Source of the DNA: Ruegeria sp. HKCCSA071
Lineage (GTDB): Bacteria > Pseudomonadota > Alphaproteobacteria > Rhodobacterales > Rhodobacteraceae
Direction: 5' to 3'
DNA: 64,000 nucleotides
Assembly (NCBI RefSeq): GCF_017872555.1
Contig: NZ_JAEDOX010000005.1
Coordinates: 62,001 to 126,000 of the forward strand
Both the position numbers and the translations under genes were made by a program. Below the pieces are notes generated by a model, which did no database searches, was not told where the DNA came from, and worked only from the letters and a program-made list of their open reading frames with translations. Positions 17,653 to 26,582 of the stretch are shown one piece after another (position 1 is the first letter of the stretch; every line of letters begins with the position of its first letter).

Positions 17653-18626
17653 CACTCTGGTCGGTCATAGGTGCGGGCGTAGCGGGTCTGGCCGTGGCCA
17701 GCGAGCTTGTGTCACGCGGCGCAAGGGTGCAGGTTTTTGATCCGGGCGGCCCGCCCGGCCCGCATGGGTGTTCCTGGTGGGCCGGGGGGATGCTGGCCCC
17801 CTGGTGTGAATACGAAAACGCAGAAGAACCGGTTCTGCGGCTGGGGCAGGAAGCAATCGAATGGTGGGCGCCGCGAACGCAGGTAAACAGACGTGGAACC
17901 CTTGTAGTTGCCAACGCGCGTGACCTGCCTGACCTGCGCCGGTTCGCACGCCGGACCGAAGGGTTCAGCGAGGTTGATCGCGCGAAAATACTTGAATTAG
18001 AGCCTGATCTGAGCAAGTTCGGCAAAGCTCTGTATTTTGAAAACGAAGCTCACCTTGATCCTCGTCAGGCATTGCGCGATCTGCATCGTCACCTGCAAGG
18101 CGCAGGCGTGGAATTCCACCGAAAGCTGGCGCCGGCGCAACTGGACAACGCCATAGACTGCCGGGGCCTGCACGCGCGCGAATATCTGCACGACCTGCGC
18201 GGCGTGAAAGGTGAGATGCTGGTTCTTCGTTGCCCCGATGTGACCCTTTCGCGTCCGGTGCGGTTGTTGCACCCGCGGATGCCGCTTTACATCGTACCGC
18301 GCGGGGATGGCGTCTACATGCTGGGCGCAACCATGATCGAGTCCGAGGACAGCAGCCGCATCACCGCGCGTTCGATGCTGGAACTGCTCAGCGCGGCCTA
18401 TGCCGTGAACCCGGCCTTTGGCGAGGCCGAGGTGCTGGAGATCGGCGTCGACCTGCGCCCTGCATTCCCGGACAACCTGCCGCGTATCCGGCGCTTGGGC
18501 CAGACAATCTATGCCAATGGGCTGTATCGCCACGGTTATCTGCTGGCCCCTGCATTGGCGCGGGGTGTCGCTGATCTGGCATTGGACAACACACATTCGG
18601 AGATGGTTGATGAAGATCGTGCTTAA
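17649..18626 (+). CDS. thiO: Glycine oxidase ThiO (FAD-dependent)
   Basis: The 325-residue D-amino-acid-oxidase-family flavoprotein has an N-terminal FAD motif SVIGAGVAGLAVASEL, a WWAGGMLAPWCEYE segment typical of ThiO, and a C-terminal YRHGYLLAPALARGVADL. It oxidises glycine to dehydroglycine (iminoacetate), the precursor used by ThiG, in place of the radical-SAM enzyme ThiH. It overlaps thiD by four bases and thiS by 17 bases. Confidence 0.9.
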   Translation: MTLWSVIGAGVAGLAVASELVSRGARVQVFDPGGPPGPHGCSWWAGGMLAPWCEYENAEEPVLRLGQEAIEWWAPRTQVNRRGTLVVANARDLPDLRRFARRTEGFSEVDRAKILELEPDLSKFGKALYFENEAHLDPRQALRDLHRHLQGAGVEFHRKLAPAQLDNAIDCRGLHAREYLHDLRGVKGEMLVLRCPDVTLSRPVRLLHPRMPLYIVPRGDGVYMLGATMIESEDSSRITARSMLELLSAAYAVNPAFGEAEVLEIGVDLRPAFPDNLPRIRRLGQTIYANGLYRHGYLLAPALARGVADLALDNTHSEMVDEDRA

Positions 18627-18804
18627 CGGCGAGACACGGGACGTGCGTGCCGAAACCCTGTCGGATCTGTTGCTGGAATGCGGCTTCTCGGGCCGTGTGG
18701 CCACCGCCGTGAACGAAGATTTCGTGCCGTCAAGCCTGCGTATTGCGCACAAACTGACCGACGGCGACCGGGTCGAAGTGGTCGCACCAATGCAGGGGGG
18801 CTGA
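18610..18804 (+). CDS. thiS: Sulfur carrier protein ThiS
   Basis: A 64-residue ubiquitin-like protein begins with [14 protein letters not shown] and ends in the required Gly-Gly. ThiF adenylates this C-terminus and it then carries sulfur as a thiocarboxylate to ThiG. The start at 18610 lies inside the last 17 bases of thiO in another frame; the frame is open further upstream but only this start gives the family length. Confidence 0.93.
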   Translation: MKIVLNGETRDVRAETLSDLLLECGFSGRVATAVNEDFVPSSLRIAHKLTDGDRVEVVAPMQGG

Positions 18805-18806
18805 GG

Positions 18807-19571
18807 ATGCGAATGTTCTACGGCATCGAACTGCCCAACCCGCTGATGCTGGGCACGGCGCAATATCCAAGCCCGGCCATTCTGGAACAGGCGTTTCGCG
18901 AAAGCGGTGCAGCGGTTGCAACGGTATCGCTGCGGCGGGAAACCGGCGCGGGGCAGACATTCTGGCAGATGATCCGCGAACTGGGTGTTCTGATCCTGCC
19001 AAATACGGCTGGCTGTCATACGGTGAAAGAGGCGGTGACCACAGCCCATATGGCGCGCGAAGTATTTGACACCAAATGGATCAAGCTGGAACTGATCGGC
19101 CACACCGACAGTCTGCAGCCGGATGTGTTCCAGCTGGTCGAGGCCGCGCGCATCCTGACCGAAGACGGGTTTGAGGTGTTTCCCTACACAACCGATGATC
19201 TGATCGTGGGCGAACGCCTGCTCGAAGCGGGATGTGAAGTGCTGATGCCGTGGGGGGCGCCCATCGGGTCTGGGCGAGGGCTGAACAACGAATACGCCCT
19301 GCGGTCGATGCGGGCCGAGTTTCCTGAAACGCCGCTGGTGGTGGATGCCGGGATCGGCCTGCCCAGCCACGCGGCCCACGCGATGGAACTGGGCTATGAC
19401 GCCGTTCTGCTGAACACCGCTGTGGCCCGTGCCGGTGATCCCGTTTTGATGGCCAAGGCGATGGCGCAGGCAATCCATGCCGGACAACTGGCCCATCAGG
19501 CAGACCCGATCGAGGCGCGTGATATGGCCGAACCTTCGACCCCTGTTGTTGGAAAGGCATTCCTGTCATGA
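18807..19571 (+). CDS. thiG: Thiazole synthase ThiG
   Basis: The 254-residue TIM-barrel protein begins [18 protein letters not shown]. The catalytic Lys that forms the imine with deoxyxylulose 5-phosphate is K93 in [10 protein letters not shown]. Later conserved points are [13 protein letters not shown] and [13 protein letters not shown]. It condenses DXP, dehydroglycine and ThiS-thiocarboxylate into the thiazole phosphate. The ATG at 18807 is two bases after the thiS stop and has GAGG just before it; its stop overlaps thiE by ATGA. Confidence 0.95.
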   Translation: MRMFYGIELPNPLMLGTAQYPSPAILEQAFRESGAAVATVSLRRETGAGQTFWQMIRELGVLILPNTAGCHTVKEAVTTAHMAREVFDTKWIKLELIGHTDSLQPDVFQLVEAARILTEDGFEVFPYTTDDLIVGERLLEAGCEVLMPWGAPIGSGRGLNNEYALRSMRAEFPETPLVVDAGIGLPSHAAHAMELGYDAVLLNTAVARAGDPVLMAKAMAQAIHAGQLAHQADPIEARDMAEPSTPVVGKAFLS

Positions 19572-20164
19572 CGCTGGGCCGTTTCTATCCGATCTTCGAT
19601 CACGCGGACTGGCTGCGGCGGATGCTGCCCTTGGGTGTAAAGCTGGTGCAGCTGCGTATCAAGGATCAGCCGGATGAGGCGGTGCGCGGTCAGATTGCCG
19701 CCTCGCGCGATCTGTGCCGGGACTATGGGGCGGTTCTGGTGATCAACGATTACTGGCAACACGCCATCGATCTGGGTTGCGACTGGGTTCATCTGGGGCA
19801 AGAGGATCTGGATGATGCTGACCTGAAAGCCATCCGAAAAGCGGGTCTAAAGCTAGGGGTTTCCACTCATGACGATGACGAGCTTGAGCGGGTTTTGGCC
19901 ATGGATCCCGATTACGTGGCGTTGGGCCCGGTCTATCCGACCATCCTGAAAAAGATGAAATGGCATCAGCAGGGCCTGCCCCGCGTGACCGAATGGAAGG
20001 CGCGGGTTGGCGACATTCCTCTGGTTGGCATTGGCGGCATGAGCGTCGAGCGCGCAGCAGGGGTGCTGGCAGCCGGGGCCGATATCGTCTCGGCCGTCAC
20101 GGACATCACGCTGAACACCGACCCCGAAGCGCGGGTGCGTGCTTGGATCGAGGCCACGAGATGA
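19568..20164 (+). CDS. thiE: Thiamine phosphate synthase ThiE
   Basis: The 198-residue TIM-barrel protein contains [10 protein letters not shown], the Asp-rich binding loop [13 protein letters not shown], and [10 protein letters not shown] followed by a [10 protein letters not shown] stretch. It closes with [23 protein letters not shown]. It joins HMP-PP and thiazole phosphate to give thiamine phosphate. The [13 protein letters not shown] loop is longer and more basic than the GPVFPTxTK of model enzymes, a variant I recognise from alphaproteobacteria but cannot verify here. It overlaps both neighbours by four bases. Confidence 0.9.
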   Translation: MTLGRFYPIFDHADWLRRMLPLGVKLVQLRIKDQPDEAVRGQIAASRDLCRDYGAVLVINDYWQHAIDLGCDWVHLGQEDLDDADLKAIRKAGLKLGVSTHDDDELERVLAMDPDYVALGPVYPTILKKMKWHQQGLPRVTEWKARVGDIPLVGIGGMSVERAAGVLAAGADIVSAVTDITLNTDPEARVRAWIEATR

Positions 20165-21126
20165 GCCGCTATGCCCGCCAGACGCTGCTGCCCGAGGTTG
20201 GGGCTGAAGGACAGGCCCGCCTGACTGCGGCCCGTGTTCTGGTGGTCGGCGCAGGTGGTCTGGCCGCGCCGCTGCTGCCGCTATTGGCCGGGGCCGGGGT
20301 GGGGCATATCACAATTGTCGATGGTGACATCGTCGATCTGTCGAACCTGCATCGCCAGACATTGTTTTCAGAAGAAGATTGCGGGCTGTCAAAGGCCGAA
20401 CGCGCCGCTGACCGATGCCGTGCGTTGAATGTCGAAATCGATGTGATTGCCAGGAAACAGGCTCTAACAGGGGAAAATGCACCCGATCTGGTGTCGCAGG
20501 CGGATATTATCCTGGATTGTGCCGACAGCTATGCGGTCAGTTATATGCTGTCGGATACCTGTTTGGCACAAGGCAAGCCACTGATCAGCGCCTCGGTACT
20601 GGGCCTTTCAGGTTATGTGGGCGGGTTTTGCGGTGGCGCGCCTTCTCTGCGTGCCGTTTTCCCCGATGCGCCGGATAGCGGCGCAAGCTGCGCCACGGCG
20701 GGTGTTCTGGGTCCCGTTGTCGGTGTGATCGGGTCCATGCAGGCGCAGATGGCGCTGAACCTGATCTTGCGGCTTGACCCATCACCCCTGGGGCAGATGG
20801 TGCAATATGATGCGCGAACCCTGCGCAGCACCGGGTTTCGTTTTGATGAAGCGCCGGAACCGAACAGCTGTTTCCGCTTTCTCTCTGCCAGCCAGTTGCG
20901 AGACACGGACCAGATTGTCGAACTGCGTGACCCGAACGAAGCTCCGGTTCCGGCCCACCCGGATGCGACGCGCATTTCACCCGAAGAAGTACAAGATATA
21001 GACCCAAACAAGGGGAAACGCCTCGCCCTTTGCTGTGCCACCGGGCTGCGCGCATGGCGCGCTGCCGAGAAAATCCAACCGATTTGGCCGGGCGAGATTG
21101 TCCTCGTCGCGGCTTCAACCTCCTGA
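20161..21126 (+). CDS. thiF: ThiF-type sulfur carrier adenylyltransferase fused to a rhodanese-like domain
   Basis: The 321-residue E1-like protein has its ATP-binding loop VLVVGAGGLAAP at 27-38, DGDIVDLSNLHRQ at 54-66, and the ThiF/MoeB Cys in SCATAGVLGP (C177). Residues about 245-321 form a short rhodanese domain with the active loop CCATGLR (C292 as the expected persulfide Cys). It should adenylate ThiS and transfer sulfur to it. Unusually, both zinc CxxC pairs of ThiF/MoeB are degenerate: the first reads SLRA (162-165) and the second keeps only C237. The start at 20161 overlaps thiE by ATGA. Confidence 0.88.
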   Translation: MSRYARQTLLPEVGAEGQARLTAARVLVVGAGGLAAPLLPLLAGAGVGHITIVDGDIVDLSNLHRQTLFSEEDCGLSKAERAADRCRALNVEIDVIARKQALTGENAPDLVSQADIILDCADSYAVSYMLSDTCLAQGKPLISASVLGLSGYVGGFCGGAPSLRAVFPDAPDSGASCATAGVLGPVVGVIGSMQAQMALNLILRLDPSPLGQMVQYDARTLRSTGFRFDEAPEPNSCFRFLSASQLRDTDQIVELRDPNEAPVPAHPDATRISPEEVQDIDPNKGKRLALCCATGLRAWRAAEKIQPIWPGEIVLVAASTS

Positions 21127-21144
21127 GAAAAGGAAACGTGAGAT

Positions 21145-22080
21145 ATGAAAAAGCTGATGACAGCCTTTGCCCTTCTGGCCGCCGCGCCAGCCTGGGCCGA
21201 AGACAAGATGACCGTCCTGCTGGACTGGTTTATCAACCCCGACCACGGGCCCATCATCGTGGCACAGGAAAACGGCTATTTCACCGAGCAGGGATTGCAG
21301 GTCGAAGTCGTTGCCCCCGCTGACCCATCCGCACCACCGCGTCTGGTGGCAGCCGGTCAGGCGGATTTGGCAGTATCCTATCAGCCGCAACTGCATTTGC
21401 AGATTCACGAAGGGCTGCCGCTGAAACGGGTCGGCACGCTGGTCGCAACGCCCCTGAACTGCCTGCTGGTTCTGAAGGACGGCCCGATCAAATCGCCCGC
21501 TGACCTCAAGGGAAAGAAAATCGGTTTTTCCGTCGCCGGTGTGGAAGAAGCCATCCTCAGCACCGTGCTTGGCAAATACGACGTCGCGCTGGATGATGTT
21601 GAGATGATCAACGTGAATTTCTCACTCTCGCCCTCGCTGATGACCGGTCAGGTGGACGCGGTGATTGGCGCCTATCGCAACTTCGAACTGAACCAGATGG
21701 ATATCGAAGGCCGCCCCGGCACCTGTTTCTATATCGAGGAAGAGGGCGTGCCGTCTTATGACGAACTGATCTATGTCGCCAACCCCGATACGATGGACAA
21801 AGACAAGATCGCCCGTTTCCTGGCCGCGACCGAAAAAGCGACTCAGTACATCGTCAACAACCCGGAAAAAAGCTGGGAGGTCTTCTCGGCCACCTCGCCC
21901 GAGCTGCAGGACGAGTTGAACGCGCGCGCATGGGTCGACACGCTGCCTCGCTTTGCCCTGCGTCCCGCCGGGTTTGACGCTGGCCGTTATGCCCGGTTCG
22001 AAGCATTCCTGAACGACAGCGGCATGATCGACACTGTCCTGCCCGTCAGCGACATTGCCATCGACGTCACCGCGCAATGA
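21145..22080 (+). CDS. thiY: Thiamine-precursor (HMP) ABC transporter substrate-binding protein
   Basis: The 311-residue protein has a Sec signal peptide (MKKLMTAFALLAAAPAWA) followed by an NMT1/THI5-like domain: TVLLDWFINPDHGPIIVAQ, GYFTEQGLQVEVV, a LVAAGQADLAVSYQ segment and DAVIGAYRNFEL. It captures hydroxymethylpyrimidine or formylaminopyrimidine in the periplasm for the ThiX/ThiZ transporter encoded three genes downstream. AAAGGAAA precedes the ATG. Its stop overlaps tenA. Confidence 0.92.
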   Translation: MKKLMTAFALLAAAPAWAEDKMTVLLDWFINPDHGPIIVAQENGYFTEQGLQVEVVAPADPSAPPRLVAAGQADLAVSYQPQLHLQIHEGLPLKRVGTLVATPLNCLLVLKDGPIKSPADLKGKKIGFSVAGVEEAILSTVLGKYDVALDDVEMINVNFSLSPSLMTGQVDAVIGAYRNFELNQMDIEGRPGTCFYIEEEGVPSYDELIYVANPDTMDKDKIARFLAATEKATQYIVNNPEKSWEVFSATSPELQDELNARAWVDTLPRFALRPAGFDAGRYARFEAFLNDSGMIDTVLPVSDIAIDVTAQ

Positions 22081-22751
22081 GCGATTATGGCAAAGCCTTT
22101 GCGCTGATGCGCGATGCGGCGCAGGGGCCGTGGCGGGATTACACCCGCCACGCTTTTGTCGAAGCACTGAAAGACGGCACCCTGCCACGCCCGGTGTTCC
22201 TGCACTATCTGCGTCAGGATTATGTGTTCCTGATCCACTTCTCGCGCGCCTGGGCGCTGGCCGTGGTGAAATCGGAAACACATGCTGAAATGCTGGCGGC
22301 GTCGCGTACCGTGAACGGCCTGATCAGCGAAGAGATGAAGCTGCATATCGGCATTTGCGAAGCAGAAGGCATCTCGCAGGCAGAGCTGTTTGCGACGCTG
22401 GAACGGCCCGAAAATCTGGCCTATACCCGCTTTGTCCTCGAGGCGGGCTATAGCGGCGATCTGCTGGATCTTCTGGCAGCACTTGTACCCTGCGTCATGG
22501 GATATGGTGAGATTGGCACCCGCCTGTCTGCGGAGGCAACATCAACATCCTATCGCGGCTGGATCGATACCTACGCGGACGAGGGCTATCAGAACGCCTG
22601 CGCCGCCGTGGGCGAGTTGCTGGATTCGGCTCTAACAAGGCGGATCGGGGCGGATTTCCAATCTTCACCCCGTTGGGATCGTCTGTGCCGGACGTTCCGC
22701 ACGGCCACGGAATTGGAGGTCAATTTCTGGCAGATGGGTCTGACCCCATGA
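22077..22751 (+). CDS. tenA: Aminopyrimidine aminohydrolase TenA (thiaminase II family)
   Basis: The 224-residue all-helical protein has FLHYLRQDYVFLIHFSRAWA, catalytic C139 in LVPCVMGYGEIG, and a C-terminal TATELEVNFW carrying the conserved Glu. TenA hydrolyses aminomethyl-HMP to HMP so that pyrimidines from degraded thiamine can be reused. Its position between the thiY and thiZ transport genes supports a salvage role. It overlaps both by ATGA. Confidence 0.92.
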   Translation: MSDYGKAFALMRDAAQGPWRDYTRHAFVEALKDGTLPRPVFLHYLRQDYVFLIHFSRAWALAVVKSETHAEMLAASRTVNGLISEEMKLHIGICEAEGISQAELFATLERPENLAYTRFVLEAGYSGDLLDLLAALVPCVMGYGEIGTRLSAEATSTSYRGWIDTYADEGYQNACAAVGELLDSALTRRIGADFQSSPRWDRLCRTFRTATELEVNFWQMGLTP

Positions 22752-23476
22752 CCCCGGCGCCCGATCTGACCATCAGCGGCACTGCCACGATCGACGGCGC
22801 GATTCTGTTCGCACCGCTGACCCTGACGCTTGACGCCGGGGCGTGGACCTGTCTGCTGGGCGGATCGGGTGTTGGCAAAACTACGGTCTTGCGGCTGATT
22901 GCCGGGCTGGAAACCGGGGCTGAATTCTCGGGCCGGATCACCGCCAGCGATGGCCAGCCGGTTTCAGACCGGGTCGCTTATATGGCGCAGGACGACCTGT
23001 TGCTGCCTTGGGCGAGTGTTGCGCAGAACGTCTCGTTGGGCGCGCGGCTGCGGGGCGAGAAAGTTGACCTTGACCGGCGCGACCGCCTGATCGAGCGGAT
23101 GCGGTTGCAGGACCATATGACCAAGAAACCGCCCGAGCTTTCGGGTGGGCAGCGCCAGCGCGTGGCACTGGCCCGCACCCTGATGGAAGACCGGCCGATT
23201 GTGTTGCTAGATGAACCCTTTTCCGCCCTTGATGCCCGAACCCGTGCCGATATGCAGGATCTGGCCGCCGAGGCGCTGAAAGGCCGCACTGTCCTTCTGG
23301 TAACCCACGATCCGGGCGAGGCCGCGCGTCTGGGGCAATCCATCGTCGTCATGACACAGCACGGGCTGACACCGTGCGACCCGCCGGTTGCTCCAGCCCC
23401 GCGCAGCGTGGATGATCTGCAGACGCTGGAAACACAAGGCGCGCTTTTACGGCTGCTGCGGGAGGGCGGGGTATGA
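22748..23476 (+). CDS. thiZ: HMP ABC transporter ATP-binding protein
   Basis: The 242-residue ABC ATPase has Walker A GGSGVGKTT, Q-loop YMAQDDLLLPW, signature LSGGQRQRVALAR, Walker B VLLDEPFSALD and the switch His in LVTHDPGEAARL. It powers the importer made of ThiY and ThiX. The ATG at 22748 overlaps the tenA stop; a frame that stays open upstream of it is not needed. The stop overlaps thiX by four bases. Confidence 0.92.
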   Translation: MTPAPDLTISGTATIDGAILFAPLTLTLDAGAWTCLLGGSGVGKTTVLRLIAGLETGAEFSGRITASDGQPVSDRVAYMAQDDLLLPWASVAQNVSLGARLRGEKVDLDRRDRLIERMRLQDHMTKKPPELSGGQRQRVALARTLMEDRPIVLLDEPFSALDARTRADMQDLAAEALKGRTVLLVTHDPGEAARLGQSIVVMTQHGLTPCDPPVAPAPRSVDDLQTLETQGALLRLLREGGV

Positions 23477-24207
23477 AGTCCCTCTCTGTTCTGGCAGCAA
23501 CCCTGTTTGCCCTTGCCATCTGGCAGGGGATCGTGACCCTGACCGGATTGCCAAAGTTCATCCTGCCCGGCCCTGCGGTGGTTGCTGAAACCTGGTGGCA
23601 GAACCGCTGGCTGATTGCAGAACATGCCTGGATCACAGCCATTGAGGTCATTATCGGTCTTGCCTGCGGCACGTTGCTGGGCGTTGTCACCGCATTGCAG
23701 CTGGCCAATTCCCGTGTCGCACGGGTTCTGGTGCAGCCAATGCTGGTGTTCACGCAGGCCTTGCCGGTCTTTGCACTGGCCCCGTTGCTGACCCTGTGGC
23801 TGGGCTATGGCCTGTTGTCAAAGGTCGCGATGGCGGTCCTGATCATCTACTTCCCGATCACGTCGTCCTTCTTTGACGGTTTGATGCGAACACCGCAGGG
23901 GTATCTGGACCTTGCGCGCACGATGCAGGCGGGCAAGCGCGCTGTGTTGTGGCACATCCGTATCCCTGCGGCGTTGCCGTCTTTGGCCTCGGGGATGCGG
24001 CTTGCGGCGGTGTATGCACCGATCGGTGCCGTGATCGGTGAATGGGTCGGTTCATCGCAAGGTCTGGGGTATCTGATGCTGCTGGCCAATGGCCGCGCCA
24101 AGACGGACCTGATGTTTGCGGCGATGCTGACGCTGGGCGTGTTTTCGATCCTTCTGCACATGATTGTCCGCCGCGCCACCGCGCGTATGGCAGGAGAGGT
24201 GCGTTAA
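23473..24207 (+). CDS. thiX: HMP ABC transporter permease
   Basis: The 244-residue permease has about six membrane segments and a BPD_transp_1 EAA-like loop (DLARTMQAGKRAVLWHIRIPAALPSLASG). It should form the inner-membrane channel with ThiZ and receive HMP-type substrate from ThiY. It is the last gene of the riboswitch-controlled operon; the next gene, radC, begins 36 bases downstream and might be read through. Confidence 0.9.
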   Translation: MKSLSVLAATLFALAIWQGIVTLTGLPKFILPGPAVVAETWWQNRWLIAEHAWITAIEVIIGLACGTLLGVVTALQLANSRVARVLVQPMLVFTQALPVFALAPLLTLWLGYGLLSKVAMAVLIIYFPITSSFFDGLMRTPQGYLDLARTMQAGKRAVLWHIRIPAALPSLASGMRLAAVYAPIGAVIGEWVGSSQGLGYLMLLANGRAKTDLMFAAMLTLGVFSILLHMIVRRATARMAGEVR

Positions 24208-24242
24208 CCTTTCGGAAAGTGATTCTGCGACAGGGTAAACGC

Positions 24243-24998
24243 ATGACACAGGACGCCTTTGCCGAAGCCCCCATGCTGTTTGATACGGACGAAGCGCCAG
24301 CGCAGCCGCTGCCGAATGGTCGGTTACCCTCCTACATCAAAGACCATCGCAAGCGGCTGCGCGAACGGTTCATGGCGGGCGGGTCCGCAGCGATCCCGGA
24401 TTATGAGTTGCTGGAGCTGGTTTTGTTCCGGTCCATCCCCCGGCAGGATGTGAAACCGTTGGCGCGCGCATTGATGAATGCCTTTGGCGATTTCAACCGC
24501 GTGTTGACCGCGCCCGAAGAACGGCTGCGTCAGATCAAGGGCGTTGGTGACACGGTCATCACCGATCTGAAAATCCTCGAAGCCTGCGCGCATCGGATGG
24601 CACGGGCGCGGGTGATGCAGCGGCACGTGATATCCAGCTGGGACGCGCTGCTGGATTATTGCCACACGACAATGGCGCATCGCGAGACCGAGCAATTTCG
24701 CGTTTTCTATCTGGATCGCAAGAACGTCCTGATCGCGGATGAGGAACAGGCCAAAGGCACTGTGGATCACGTGCCGGTCTATCCGCGCGAAGTGGCGAAA
24801 CGGGCGCTGGAACTGAATGCCTCGGCCCTGATCCTGGTGCATAATCACCCATCCGGTGATCCGACCCCGTCACAGTCGGATATTGATATGACCAACCGCA
24901 TTCAGGATGCGTGTTCCGCCCTGGGGCTGACCCTGCATGACCACCTGATCATCGGCAAATCGACCGAGCTCAGCTTTCGCTCCGAAGGGTATCTCTAG
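24243..24998 (+). CDS. radC: RadC-family JAB/MPN-domain protein
   Basis: The 251-residue protein has an N-terminal helix-hairpin-helix region (ELLELVLFRSIPRQDVKPLAR, IKGVGDTVITDLKILEA) and a C-terminal JAB domain with the metal motif LVHNHPSGDPTPSQSD. The family is named for DNA repair but its biochemical role is unsettled. The ATG at 24243 is chosen over the longer open frame, which would run into thiX. It ends three bases from the stop of the convergent PstS/OmpA gene. Confidence 0.92.
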   Translation: MTQDAFAEAPMLFDTDEAPAQPLPNGRLPSYIKDHRKRLRERFMAGGSAAIPDYELLELVLFRSIPRQDVKPLARALMNAFGDFNRVLTAPEERLRQIKGVGDTVITDLKILEACAHRMARARVMQRHVISSWDALLDYCHTTMAHRETEQFRVFYLDRKNVLIADEEQAKGTVDHVPVYPREVAKRALELNASALILVHNHPSGDPTPSQSDIDMTNRIQDACSALGLTLHDHLIIGKSTELSFRSEGYL

Positions 24999-25001
24999 CG
25001 G

Positions 25002-26558
25002 TTACTGCACCCAAATCTCGACACGCCGGTTGACCTTGCGGCCCCATTCGGTGTCATCGCAGGCCATGGGCATCGCTTCGCCAAATCCTTCGGCGGTAAC
25101 CGTGATACTGTCAGGGATCGGGGCTTCAAGCGCGGCGATAACCGCGTTCCGCACGGTTTGCGCGCGCCGCAGGGCGATTCGGGCATTTGAAACGGCACCC
25201 CCGTCCCCATCGCTGAAGCCTGCAAACACCACCTTGCGCGCCTGCAACGTACCCGCGTCCAGCATTTGCGCCAGTTGCTGAATATTCGCGCGTGACTGCG
25301 CGTCCGGACGGGACGATCCGGGCTCGAACCGGACCGACAGGGACAGACGCGACAGGGGGCGCAAGGTCTCGATCATGCGTTGCAACTCCTCCAGTCCGAC
25401 CTCAGCTCCGCCGGTGACGACCGCATTGGCAAGCCGGTCCCCCTGCACGCCAACCGGCAGGGTTTCAGCCGATTGATCCACATATCCTGCGTCACGTATG
25501 GCCATCTGCGCCTCGGGGCTTTGGCTATAGGCCAGAAACTGCCGCGCAATCCGGGGCAGGCGACGTTCCGGCAGATACAGGAACATAGGCATATTCAGCG
25601 GGTAATCTTCGGTCTTGATCGACTGGCGGGTCGCGGCCAGCGGATGCCCGCACCCGCCGGTCAACGGCAAAGCGCGGGTGCCATGGGCCGATGCCTTGCT
25701 GGCGACCCCGATGGAAAACGGATCCTTTGCCACGGCCGCGGTCAGGTCATGTATGCGATTGTGGCGGATCGCCGTATCGGTCAGGTCCACACCGGCGGTT
25801 TTCAGAATCTGATCCTCGACCGCCTGCGCCAGACCCGACCCGGCCTCTGGCACATGCAGTGCAATAGGGGCATCCGGCCCACCCAGCTGCGCCCAGTTGC
25901 TGATCTCTCCGGACAGAATACGAGCCATATCTGCCAGAGAAACCTGCCGCATCACGCTGTCGGGGGCCACGACCGGGACCATGGCATCCAGTGCAATGAC
26001 CCGTGATCGCCGCGTGCGTTTCAGATCGCCCAACCCCGCAGCTTCGGCAGCCTCCCGCTCGGCCTCGCGCATCTCGCGCAGAGCCATCACGATATCCGCC
26101 CGGTCTGCGATCAGATCACTGAACCCGCGATCCGTGGTGCCCACGTCAAAGAAAAACCGTGCCAGCGGGGCCGACCGGCCCGCCTGATGCAGCTCGTAAA
26201 CAAAGGTGTCCTCATCCACGCGGGCGGGGGTCGCGGTCAGGTCTTCCTGACGGGCAAATCCGATGATCAGGGCGGGCAGCACCGTTTCAGCCATCACCGA
26301 TGATCCGGAAAACTGCACTTCGGCGACGAAATCGATCAGGTTGGGGCAGGCGGGCCCCTCGCACGTGACGCCCGAACCATCCACGGTCAACGTCCCGAAT
26401 TGCGTATCGACGCGATAGAACTCACCGTCAAAGCTCAGCAGATTGCCGGTCACTTCGACCTTGCCATCATGCGAGGTCAATGTGATGTCCTGCCCAAAAG
26501 CACCGGTCGCCACCGTCACGGAAAACAGCGCAGCCACCGCCACACGGAAAAATGTCAT
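25002..26558 (-). CDS. Periplasmic phosphate-binding-like domain fused to OmpA peptidoglycan-binding domain
   Basis: The 518-residue exported protein starts with a signal peptide (VAVAALFSVTVATGAFG). The middle (about 90-340) resembles PstS-type binding proteins, with SLADMARILSGEISNWAQLGG and a SIGVASKASAHGTRAL segment. The end (about 400-518) is an OmpA/MotB domain with LSVRFEPGSSRPDAQSRANI, GFSDGDG and NARIALRRAQTVRNAV, the latter expected to hold peptidoglycan. It may present a ligand-binding domain anchored to the wall; phosphate as ligand is a family guess only. A 24-base gap separates it from the exported protein upstream, suggesting an operon after secA. Confidence 0.8.
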   Translation of the reverse strand: MTFFRVAVAALFSVTVATGAFGQDITLTSHDGKVEVTGNLLSFDGEFYRVDTQFGTLTVDGSGVTCEGPACPNLIDFVAEVQFSGSSVMAETVLPALIIGFARQEDLTATPARVDEDTFVYELHQAGRSAPLARFFFDVGTTDRGFSDLIADRADIVMALREMREAEREAAEAAGLGDLKRTRRSRVIALDAMVPVVAPDSVMRQVSLADMARILSGEISNWAQLGGPDAPIALHVPEAGSGLAQAVEDQILKTAGVDLTDTAIRHNRIHDLTAAVAKDPFSIGVASKASAHGTRALPLTGGCGHPLAATRQSIKTEDYPLNMPMFLYLPERRLPRIARQFLAYSQSPEAQMAIRDAGYVDQSAETLPVGVQGDRLANAVVTGGAEVGLEELQRMIETLRPLSRLSLSVRFEPGSSRPDAQSRANIQQLAQMLDAGTLQARKVVFAGFSDGDGGAVSNARIALRRAQTVRNAVIAALEAPIPDSITVTAEGFGEAMPMACDDTEWGRKVNRRVEIWVQ

Positions 26559-26582
26559 AAGAGGTTCAAGCCTGCCTGCGGA

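Noticed and set aside
18678-18806. Longer start for thiG running back through thiS
   Set aside because: ThiS is a real gene in another frame, and ThiG homologs begin near [10 protein letters not shown].
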